Source of the DNA: CAYMEK01 sp964389305
GTDB taxonomy: Bacteria; Spirochaetota; Spirochaetia; SZUA-6; DRHE01
Assembly: GCA_964389305.1 (NCBI GenBank)
Contig: CAYMEK010000068.1
Span: 1 to 22,664 of the forward strand
Direction: 5' to 3'
DNA: 22,664 nt
Shown here: piece after piece, positions 1 to 6,236 of the stretch
Layout of the letters: each line of letters starts with the position of its first letter
How positions within the stretch are numbered: the first letter of the stretch is position 1
The notes under the pieces: generated by a model
What the model was told of the DNA's origin: nothing
Database searches by the model: none
The model's input: the letters and a program-made list of their open reading frames with translations, nothing else
Program-made: the position numbers and the translations under genes

Positions 1-2170
1 CGAGCCGGCCGGGCGAGCAGAACCTCAGGTAGAAGGCGCTCAAGAATCGCAAGTCCCTCTTCCGGAATCCCCGATCGCTGTAGGCCAGCCTTTGAATCAC
101 GGTCAGAAGACGGTTAAGCCTTTTTTCCGGAGGGCTCAACAGGCGGGTCCAGCGGACCCAGCCCGTCTTTGAAGGAGGATCGACCCCGCCACGGCTCTGG
201 CTGGACACGATCCCGGCCAGCACCCGCAGGGCCGAAGCCCTGTTCGGCCTCAAGACGGCCAGGACAATGAAAGCGTAGTGCTTGAACACCCAGAACACGC
301 CCAAGCCGATCGCCAGGATCGGTACGAGCAGAAGCAGCCATTCCCAGTCAACTGATCTGAGCGGGCTTTCTTTGCCGTCCGGGCTGATGGGCTGCCTTCC
401 CAGAATGGCCCGCAGCTGTCGGTCGGTCAGCCGGTTCGCCTCCAGCCCGTACTCGTATACCAGGCTCTCCCCGTGCTCATCGTAGTAGGCGGGGTTGACT
501 GCGGTGGTAGCCTCCCAGGCGGTCCATCCCCGGTCTGCCAGCCAGACCTCGGGCCAGGCATGAGAGGACAGCCCCGACACCGTGCCGAGACCGGGTTCGG
601 CCGCGATCTCGAAGGGCGGCCGGTTCTCGGGCAGAACGGCCAGAAAGCCGGTGGCGTAGCGGCAGGGAAGGCCGTTCAGCCGGGCCAGCGCGATGAAGGC
701 GGAAGCGAAATGCACGCAGTAGCCTTCCCGGCGGGAAAAAAGAAAATCCTCCACGAAATCCTCGGAGGAGGAGCGCTCGACCTGCAGGTTGTAGGTATAG
801 TTTCTGGCCAGGTAGCGCTCGATGTTCCGCAGGGTGCGGAGGGGATTTCCCTCGGGGTCGGCCAGGGAGCGGGCCAGGGCGCGGAGGCGCGTGGAGCCGC
901 CGTCGGGAAGCTGAAGCAGCGTGTCGAGGTCCGCGGGCTCAAGCCTGCGGGGGGAGGTAGCCTGCTCCTCACCGCCGCCAGGCCCGGTGTGCTCCTGCTG
1001 GAGGTAGATGCTCTGGCCCTGAAGAAGCGGAGAAGCGAGCCGGAAGCCGAAGGCGCTGCTGCCTTCGAGACCGTCGATCGACTCCGCCGGCAGATACACG
1101 ACCCGGGTGTCCAGGGTGTGGGGCAGGAGATTGTAGTACTCGATGAGAAGGGTGATGCGGATAAACTCTTGCCCGACAACCCGGGACTCCAGGGCGCGGA
1201 ACGAAGGCGGCCCGGCGCCGGCTTCGTTCTCCCGCCCGGAAGAGGCTGCGCTCTTGGACCAGGAGCGGCCGTCATACACGTCGAAGATCGAGGTGCGCAG
1301 GTACAGCCTTTCTCCGGGTCGGCCCCGGATCCGGAACAGCGGGGCTTCGGAAAGAACCGGCGTGCCGCCCAACCGTTTCTCGGAGAAGCCGTAGCCGAAG
1401 CCGGGTATCCCGTACAAAAGGGGAAAACGGGGGAAGAGGGAAATCACGGTCTGGCGCAATCCGGGATGCAGCTGTTCATCCACGATCCGGCTGCCCTGTG
1501 GCCGAGCCAGCAGCATAGGCAGGCGTGATAGAGCCGCGGCGGACAGAAACAGCAGGAGAAAGGCGGCCAGGTTCCGCCCGCGGCTTCCCTTTTTTACGTA
1601 GCGAACAGAAAGATATACGGAGCCCAGCGCCAGCAAAGCGAACAAGGCCAGATAGAGGAAGCGGCTCTGGTAGATAACAGAGAGCAGGGCGGCCGCAGTG
1701 AGAAACTCCAGGTATACCGGCAGCAGCACACCCGAGCTGAAAACCAGGGCCGCGAAGGATGAGCAGAACAGGACGGCCAGGAGCACGAACAGGGTGGAGA
1801 CCACGCCGCTCGGCTGGCCGTCCTGTACGGACTGGAACCAGATCCCGTAGGCGGAGTAGGGGGTGATGAGAATCCCCGTGAGCACGGCCGCGGCCAGGGC
1901 GGTGGTGTACAACGTGGACAGGAGCCGGATGGTTCGCGCCGGCGCTTCGGGCAGGCGGGCGGCGAGCATAGAGGCGGCGATCTTTACGCCTAGCAGGACG
2001 GCGAGCAGAAGCCAGGAGAGGCCGGCCCGCAGGAACACCTTCAGGACCGCCGGCAGCAGGGCCCCGAGGAGAAACACGGAGGCCGCCAGGGCGCTCTCGC
2101 CGAGCCAGCTCCCACGGTGACCGGGCTTCCCGGATCGCCTGCTCGCGGCAGCCCTCGTTTCAGCGGCCAT
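1..2170 (-). CDS. TgpA-like membrane transglutaminase (C-terminus cut off by window edge)
   Basis: The frame is open from ATG at 2170 to the left edge, giving at least 723 residues. The N-terminal ~200 residues are several hydrophobic helices. A soluble transglutaminase-like domain follows, with Cys485 (in GYCVHFASAF), His537 (in SSHAWPEVWL) and an acidic third position at Glu553 (WEATTAVNP), where the family normally has Asp. Another membrane helix lies at about 611-632, then a basic cytoplasmic tail. This is the TgpA/DUF3488 architecture: a membrane-anchored papain-like enzyme with its domain outside the membrane; the substrate is unknown. The ATG overlaps the end of the DUF58 gene by 11 nt, so translation is probably coupled. 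MoxR-DUF58-transglutaminase is a recurring bacterial operon, probably concerned with assembling or quality-controlling envelope proteins. The family is secure; the biological role is not. Confidence 0.9.
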   Translation of the reverse strand, partial: MAAETRAAASRRSGKPGHRGSWLGESALAASVFLLGALLPAVLKVFLRAGLSWLLLAVLLGVKIAASMLAARLPEAPARTIRLLSTLYTTALAAAVLTGILITPYSAYGIWFQSVQDGQPSGVVSTLFVLLAVLFCSSFAALVFSSGVLLPVYLEFLTAAALLSVIYQSRFLYLALFALLALGSVYLSVRYVKKGSRGRNLAAFLLLFLSAAALSRLPMLLARPQGSRIVDEQLHPGLRQTVISLFPRFPLLYGIPGFGYGFSEKRLGGTPVLSEAPLFRIRGRPGERLYLRTSIFDVYDGRSWSKSAASSGRENEAGAGPPSFRALESRVVGQEFIRITLLIEYYNLLPHTLDTRVVYLPAESIDGLEGSSAFGFRLASPLLQGQSIYLQQEHTGPGGGEEQATSPRRLEPADLDTLLQLPDGGSTRLRALARSLADPEGNPLRTLRNIERYLARNYTYNLQVERSSSEDFVEDFLFSRREGYCVHFASAFIALARLNGLPCRYATGFLAVLPENRPPFEIAAEPGLGTVSGLSSHAWPEVWLADRGWTAWEATTAVNPAYYDEHGESLVYEYGLEANRLTDRQLRAILGRQPISPDGKESPLRSVDWEWLLLLVPILAIGLGVFWVFKHYAFIVLAVLRPNRASALRVLAGIVSSQSRGGVDPPSKTGWVRWTRLLSPPEKRLNRLLTVIQRLAYSDRGFRKRDLRFLSAFYLRFCSPGRL

Positions 2171-3404
2171 CGCTCAATGCCCCTCTCTCCAGATCTTCGG
2201 CGATGGTCGCCGGTCCGTCCACGAAGTGGATGTTGGCTCCCCGCTCGCTCAGTCTGTACAGGTAGGGGAAGATAGCCTTGCGCTCGGCCTCATCGTAGCC
2301 GTTCTGATTCAGGATCAGGGATACGGGGGTCTCGCCCGACAGTGAGTCCTCGATCAGGGAGAACACCTGCGGATCGAAGAGGTGGGAGACGACGATCGCC
2401 GAGGCCGCCTCGAAGGATCCGCTCTGCTTGTCCAGCCGGTATAGGGCCGCCGGCGAGATGGTCTGCTGGAAGATCAGCTCCATGGTGGACTCGTAGAAGC
2501 GCTGAAACCGGGACCCCGAGCCGGCCCGGAAGGTGTAGACGTTGCGGCCCGGGGCGCGGACCGTAACGGGGACGTCCTGGTCGAGATAGAATTTCACCAG
2601 GGCCACGAGGATCTCCACGGATACGTCCTCGGTTTCCAGGGCCCGCCGTCCTTTGAGCTGCGTCTGCCTCAGGTCGAAGTAAATGGTGACGCCCGGCTCC
2701 GCCGAGGTGTCGTATTCCTTGAGGAAGGGGCTGCCGGTGGCGGCGAACTTCTTCCAGGCCACGTGGCGGAGGGACTCCCCCTGGCGGTAGTCCCTGAGCC
2801 GGCTGAACAGGGCATAGTCAGGGACAGCCCCGGTGGAAGAGCCCTGGGACAGCCGCTCGCTCTTTTCCGCGCCGGTGGAAAAGGCCCGCAGCGAGAGCAC
2901 TCGCGGATAAACGTAGAAGGTCCGGTACCAGACCCGGCGCCGCAGGAGGAGGAAATGCAGGGGACCCTCGGCTTCGAGGGTCTGAAGTCCCACTGTGTAG
3001 ATCCCGCGAAAGGGACAGTGAATGCGGTACTGTTTTTCCACTCTTCCGCCCCCAGGCAGGAAGGTGGTAAAAGCGGGAAGAACTTCCTCCATGAAAGGGT
3101 GGATCGTCTTGAAGCGGACTTCGAGGAAGTGAAGCGGCAGGATCGTTTCGTTGGCCAGGCTCAGGCGGTAGGTGACGGATTCCCCCTTGATCGGGTGCTC
3201 GGTGCTGAACTCCTGATAGTACCTGAGCGATAAAAAAGTCAAAAGCAGATACAGCAGGGAGAGAACGAGCAGGAAAAACAGCAGGTAAAAGAGAAAGAGA
3301 AAGAAGGAAGCCACGTAGCTTCCGGCCAGATACAGCACGAAGAGGGCGAGCAGGTAGACTCCGAGCCGCCGTATCCGCGGGACTGCGGGCAGGTCAGCGA
3401 TCAT
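2160..3404 (-). CDS. DUF58 domain-containing membrane protein
   Basis: The product is 414 aa. Two closely spaced hydrophobic helices lie at about residues 15-60. A beta-rich region follows, then the DUF58 signature at about 204-229 (RDYRQGESLRHVAWKKFAATG), leading into a strand ending YFDLRQ that resembles a von Willebrand A-type fold. DUF58 proteins almost always pair with MoxR ATPases and are thought to act as membrane-linked partners in assembling protein complexes; no enzymatic activity is known. The ATG at 3404 lies inside the last codons of the MoxR gene (11-nt overlap), and its own stop overlaps the transglutaminase start in the same way, so the three form one translationally coupled unit. 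The call is by family only. Confidence 0.9.
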   Translation of the reverse strand: MIADLPAVPRIRRLGVYLLALFVLYLAGSYVASFFLFLFYLLFFLLVLSLLYLLLTFLSLRYYQEFSTEHPIKGESVTYRLSLANETILPLHFLEVRFKTIHPFMEEVLPAFTTFLPGGGRVEKQYRIHCPFRGIYTVGLQTLEAEGPLHFLLLRRRVWYRTFYVYPRVLSLRAFSTGAEKSERLSQGSSTGAVPDYALFSRLRDYRQGESLRHVAWKKFAATGSPFLKEYDTSAEPGVTIYFDLRQTQLKGRRALETEDVSVEILVALVKFYLDQDVPVTVRAPGRNVYTFRAGSGSRFQRFYESTMELIFQQTISPAALYRLDKQSGSFEAASAIVVSHLFDPQVFSLIEDSLSGETPVSLILNQNGYDEAERKAIFPYLYRLSERGANIHFVDGPATIAEDLERGALSDGR

Positions 3405-4359
3405 CGAGTCCGGTGGGGATCTTCACCCTGGCCAGGATCCTGGCCACGACCTCTCGGGGATTTACGCTCTCCATCCTGGCTTCCGCGGACAGGATCAGCC
3501 GGTGGGAAAGCACCACCGGCGCCATGTCCAGTACGTCCTCGGGAACCACGAAATCCCGCTCCTGGCGGAACGCCTCCCCCTGGGCTGCCAGCAGGAGGTG
3601 TTGGGAGGCCCTGGGGCTCAATCCGAGCTTCAGGTGGCCGCTGGTTCGGGTCTCGGCGGCGATGCGCACGATGAAGCGCTTCACGGCTTCGCTTACGTGA
3701 ACCTTTCTTATCGTTTCCCGGATGCGCAGGACTTTCTTGGGGGAGGTCACCGGCTGAAGCTCCTGCAGCGGATCGGCTTCCTGAAAGCGGGAGAGGATCT
3801 CGGTCTCGTCGTCTTCGACGGGATAGCCAAGAGAGAAGGAAACGCCGAAGCGGTCCAGCTCGCCTTCCGGGAGGGGAAAGGCGCCCAGGAAGCTCATCGG
3901 GTTCTGGGTGGCGATGACGAAGAAGGGCTGGGGCAGGCGATGGGTGCGGCCGTCCACGGTCACCGAGCCCTCCTGCATCACTTCGAGCAGGCTCGATTGG
4001 GTGCGGGGGCTGGCCCGGTTGATCTCGTCGGCCAGGATGAACTGGTGCATCACCGCTCCCTCTTTGTAGAGAAACTCCCGTTTCTCCGGACTCCATACGG
4101 TCATGCCCGTGATATCGCCGGGGAGCAGGTCGGGGGTAAACTGGATCCTGCCGAAATCCAGCCCTACACTGGCAGCCAGGCAGCGGGCCAAGGTGGTCTT
4201 GCCCACCCCGGGGACGTCTTCGATCAGCACGTGAAGCCCGGCGCTGAAAGCCACCAGCAGGGTGCGGATCTGGGACTCCTTGCCCACGAATACCCGGGAA
4301 ATGTTTTTCACCACCTCCCTTATCGCCTCGGCGTCCCGGCGCAGGCTCTTCACATCCAT
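3394..4359 (-). CDS. MoxR-family AAA+ ATPase
   Basis: From ATG 4359 the product is 321 aa. It has Walker A (DVPGVGKTT, about residues 48-56), Walker B (FILADEINRA, about 107-116) and the family sequence SPRTQSSLLEVMQEG just after, all typical of MoxR chaperone-like ATPases (AAA_3 plus lid domain). I prefer ATG 4359 because it fits the family N-terminus (MDVKSLRRDAEAI) and follows a G-rich stretch. The same frame extends to a TTG at 4380, seven codons further up, which is a weaker start. The stop overlaps the DUF58 start. MoxR proteins use ATP to remodel or mature partner proteins, here presumably with the DUF58 and transglutaminase products. The call is confident; the substrate is unknown. 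Confidence 0.93.
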   Translation of the reverse strand: MDVKSLRRDAEAIREVVKNISRVFVGKESQIRTLLVAFSAGLHVLIEDVPGVGKTTLARCLAASVGLDFGRIQFTPDLLPGDITGMTVWSPEKREFLYKEGAVMHQFILADEINRASPRTQSSLLEVMQEGSVTVDGRTHRLPQPFFVIATQNPMSFLGAFPLPEGELDRFGVSFSLGYPVEDDETEILSRFQEADPLQELQPVTSPKKVLRIRETIRKVHVSEAVKRFIVRIAAETRTSGHLKLGLSPRASQHLLLAAQGEAFRQERDFVVPEDVLDMAPVVLSHRLILSAEARMESVNPREVVARILARVKIPTGLDDR

Positions 4360-4425
4360 GTCGGTACCCGCCCCCACCAATCTTTGGTCTCGACCCTAGG
4401 AAAAACCACTGCTGTCTTACTCGGG

Positions 4426-5058
4426 CTACTCCCAGAGGCGGAAATGCGGATACTTGTCGGTCATCAGCCCGACGTAGGCAATGACCCGGTAGTCCCAGCG
4501 GTTTATACCCATGATCAGCTTGAAGATATCCCGATGGTATTTGCCGGTAAACAGGAGAACCACGGCCACGATTGCTACCAGAACCCACAACAGCCCTCCG
4601 ACGGGATACTGGTGATGCTGGGCATAGTTCCAACCCCAGCCCATCAGGGCGGCCAGAACGGCATAGTGGGGGATGGCCAGGAACCACTTGAACAGCACCA
4701 GCCAGTTCTTCAGCTTCTCAGGATACTCGATCTGCAAATCGGCCGGGTAGTCGACGGACCGGAGCGTGAAAGGCGGATAGAGGTCCGTTCCCAGAGCGCC
4801 GTAGGCGTAGAAGGTGACCCGCCAGGTCCAGCGCAGGACCCCGACGTTGAAATCGAACAGGGCGCGGGGGTAGCGGCCGGTAAACAAAATGGCGAAGAAG
4901 GCGATAAGGGTGAGGAAGGCGAAAGCGACAAACAGAAAGACCAGTACGATGAGGTGCGGAATGACGAGCAGCCATTTCACCAGCCAGAGGCCTCGTGAAG
5001 GCGGCTTGCTCAGCTCTCCTTTCAAGTTAACGGGATAGGCTTTCGGTTCTTTGGCCAT
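4426..5058 (-). CDS. DUF4389 membrane protein with internal duplication
   Basis: The product is 210 aa from ATG 5058, which follows a strong GAGGAGG ribosome site at 5-6 nt. A frame extension up to about 5250 exists, but it has no comparable start signal and would add a Cys/Ser-rich stretch unlike the family. Hydrophobic segments lie at about 26-60 and 120-172. The protein is two copies of one unit: KWLLVIPHLIVL...LFTGRYPRALFDF...RWTWRVTFYAYG...DLYPPF in the first half matches KWFLAIPHYAVL...LFTGKYHRDIFKL...RWDYRVIAYVGL...DKYPHF in the second. DUF4389 has no established function. It lies 66 nt upstream of MoxR on the same strand with no terminator visible between, so it may be co-transcribed with that operon. 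Confidence 0.85.
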   Translation of the reverse strand: MAKEPKAYPVNLKGELSKPPSRGLWLVKWLLVIPHLIVLVFLFVAFAFLTLIAFFAILFTGRYPRALFDFNVGVLRWTWRVTFYAYGALGTDLYPPFTLRSVDYPADLQIEYPEKLKNWLVLFKWFLAIPHYAVLAALMGWGWNYAQHHQYPVGGLLWVLVAIVAVVLLFTGKYHRDIFKLIMGINRWDYRVIAYVGLMTDKYPHFRLWE

Positions 5059-5231
5059 GTACTCCTCCTCGGACGGCTTATAATTCACCCTTCCCGGATC
5101 CGGCGCTCCGGCTTTTCCGGGCTGCGATGCAGGACAGCATCTGTCCTTCTGAACCGCGTGCAGAGAACAGCATACCAAGCCCCACGGTTTACGGCAACTG
5201 GACGGAGCTACGTCAAACGCCCGTTGGGTTC

Positions 5232-5260
5232 TTGAAACAGACGGGCGCATTTTGTAGCAT
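5232..5260 (+). promoter_or_regulatory. Possible sigma70 promoter for the 58-aa small gene
   Basis: TTGAAA (5232-5237) and TAGCAT (5255-5260) are separated by 17 nt, in the divergent gap 5059-5311. The -35 matches 5 of 6 and the -10 matches 4 of 6 consensus bases. The start would be near 5267, giving a leader of about 45 nt. The rest of this 253-nt gap shows nothing I can name. Confidence 0.4.
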
Positions 5261-5311
5261 CTTGATTAGGGTATGGGCGGGCAGCAAGATACCCCGGAGA
5301 GGCTCTGCAGT

Positions 5312-5488
5312 ATGACAGAAAAGATCGGCGAGGCTTTAGTGCGGATCGGAGCGATGACACCCGGACAGGTTGAACAGGTCCTCAAGTTTCAGAGAGCGGG
5401 GGACAAGCGTCTGTTCGGGGAAATAGCGATTGAGCAGGGGTTCATCAACGACCAGGCGATCAAGGCCTATCTGGATTCCAAGGAATAG
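5312..5488 (+). CDS. Small standalone protein resembling GspE/PilB N-terminal (MshEN-type) domain
   Basis: The product is 58 aa from ATG 5312, with GGAGAGG placed 9 nt upstream. In-frame extension to 5273 is possible but has no ribosome site. The pattern IGEALVRIGAMTPGQVEQVL followed by FGEIAIEQGFINDQAIKAYL is the paired helix-loop pattern of the N-terminal domain of type II secretion and type IV pilus ATPases (GspE/PilB/MshE), some of which bind cyclic di-GMP. Here it stands alone, without an ATPase. Standalone copies in bacteria are mostly uncharacterised. It could be a small regulatory or adaptor domain. The gene converges on the 60-aa gene with only 10 nt between stops. Confidence 0.75.
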   Translation: MTEKIGEALVRIGAMTPGQVEQVLKFQRAGDKRLFGEIAIEQGFINDQAIKAYLDSKE

Positions 5489-5498
5489 ACGCTGAAGC

Positions 5499-5681
5499 TC
5501 AGCTTGTAGTCGTTTGCTCCAGGCACAGAAGGTGCGTGTTGCCGGTCGAGTCATTGAACCAGAACTGCACCCTTCCGTCCTGACTCCGGAAGCACTGGTT
5601 GAACGTTTTTCCCAGGCAGGGGGCTATCCTGCCGTACTGGGCCCGCGCTCGTTGTATCAGCTCTCTTTCTATCCTGCTCAT
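5499..5681 (-). CDS. Small protein of unknown function (60 aa)
   Basis: I do not recognise this family. ATG 5681 follows TAGGAGAG at about 5 nt, a good ribosome site, and the composition is protein-like rather than shadow-like. It starts with a basic amphipathic helix (MSRIERELIQRARAQYG), then a region with Cys22, Cys30 and a later Cys, and a segment QFWFNDSTGNTHLLCLEQ that looks like paired beta strands. No signal peptide or membrane segment is visible. It lies 120 nt downstream of the GYD-domain gene on the same strand and may share its transcript. The stop faces that of the 58-aa gene. Confidence 0.65.
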   Translation of the reverse strand: MSRIERELIQRARAQYGRIAPCLGKTFNQCFRSQDGRVQFWFNDSTGNTHLLCLEQTTTS

Positions 5682-5801
5682 CGGCTCTCCTAAGAAGCTT
5701 CGGCAGGATAGCGAGCCCCCTTAGTAAAAATTCCCTCCCGGCGCGTGGAATAGGGTCGATCTTTTACCGGCTTGGTGCGCTTTGCTTTCCCGACCGCCGA
5801 T

Positions 5802-6086
5802 TCACACGCCTGAGGCGAGCTTATCGAACTCGCTGACCGGGACAGCCGGGGTCGTGCTGAAGGCGATGCCGGTGAGCCTGTACAGGGCCAGGGAGCACTG
5901 CATGGCCTGCTCGACACCCGGAAGCTCGACGATCAAGACCAGGTCTTTGTCTCCCAGCAGAGCGTACCCGGAGATGAGCTTCCCGCCGAACTTTTGAATC
6001 GTGGCGGCTGCCTTCTCGGTGCGCTTGGCGCTGATATCCTTGGCGGCGGACTCGGAGTAGCGGCCGAAGAGAAAGAATGTGCTCAC
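5802..6086 (-). CDS. GYD domain-containing protein
   Basis: The product is 94 aa from GTG 6086, preceded by a near-perfect AAGGAGG at 5 nt. The sequence starts STFFLFGRYSESAAKDISAKRTEKAAATIQKFGGKL, then has GYALLGDKDLVLIVELPG and ends with a conserved tail. This matches the GYD family: small ferredoxin-like alpha/beta proteins that probably act as homo-oligomers and have no agreed function. The frame continues far upstream antisense to the activase gene, but that part is a shadow; the ribosome site and the family boundary both place the start at 6086. A good promoter lies just upstream (6121-6149). Confidence 0.85.
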   Translation of the reverse strand: MSTFFLFGRYSESAAKDISAKRTEKAAATIQKFGGKLISGYALLGDKDLVLIVELPGVEQAMQCSLALYRLTGIAFSTTPAVPVSEFDKLASGV

Positions 6087-6120
6087 ATTTACCTCCTTGC
6101 TGAAATGGGGTGTTGCTTCT

Positions 6121-6149
6121 AGTGTAGTCGATCGCTCCAGCGAATGCAA
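6121..6149 (-). promoter_or_regulatory. sigma70-like promoter for the GYD-domain gene
   Basis: On the minus strand, TTGCAT (6149-6144) and TACACT (6126-6121) are separated by exactly 17 nt. The predicted start near 6114 leaves a leader of about 28 nt that contains the AAGGAGG site. Confidence 0.6.
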
Positions 6150-6189
6150 AACGAAACATTGCTGGCAGGGGGAGCCGGCCTGGCGAGGA

Positions 6190-6219
6190 TTGTCTGCGCC
6201 TGGTGATCCCTGGTACAAT
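6190..6219 (+). promoter_or_regulatory. sigma70-like promoter for the activase gene, giving a very short leader
   Basis: TTGTCT (6190-6195) and TACAAT (6214-6219) are separated by 18 nt. Transcription would begin near 6226, only about 11 nt before ATG 6237 and after the alternative TTG at 6222. This supports 6237 as the start and predicts an almost leaderless mRNA. Confidence 0.55.
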
Positions 6220-6236
6220 AGTTGAGTGAAGCGCTT

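Noticed and set aside
473..1528. 351-codon plus-strand reading frame opposite the transglutaminase
   Set aside because: The minus-strand frame encodes a clear transglutaminase with catalytic motifs; the antisense frame is a GC-rich shadow with low-complexity Gly/Ala/Arg composition.
3502..4998. 498-codon plus-strand reading frame opposite MoxR and DUF4389
   Set aside because: It spans two real minus-strand genes and the gap between them, and has no recognisable domain or ribosome site.
5059..5250. N-terminal extension of the DUF4389 frame
   Set aside because: The extension is outside the family, is Cys/Ser/Arg-rich and has no ribosome site, while ATG 5058 has a strong one.
5491..5505. Hairpin between the stops of the two small convergent genes
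   Set aside because: Only 5-bp arms without a T-run; too weak to call a terminator.
6222..6236. TTG 6222 as activase start
   Set aside because: It falls before the transcription start predicted from the TACAAT -10 element; ATG 6237 is in frame and fits the family N-terminus.
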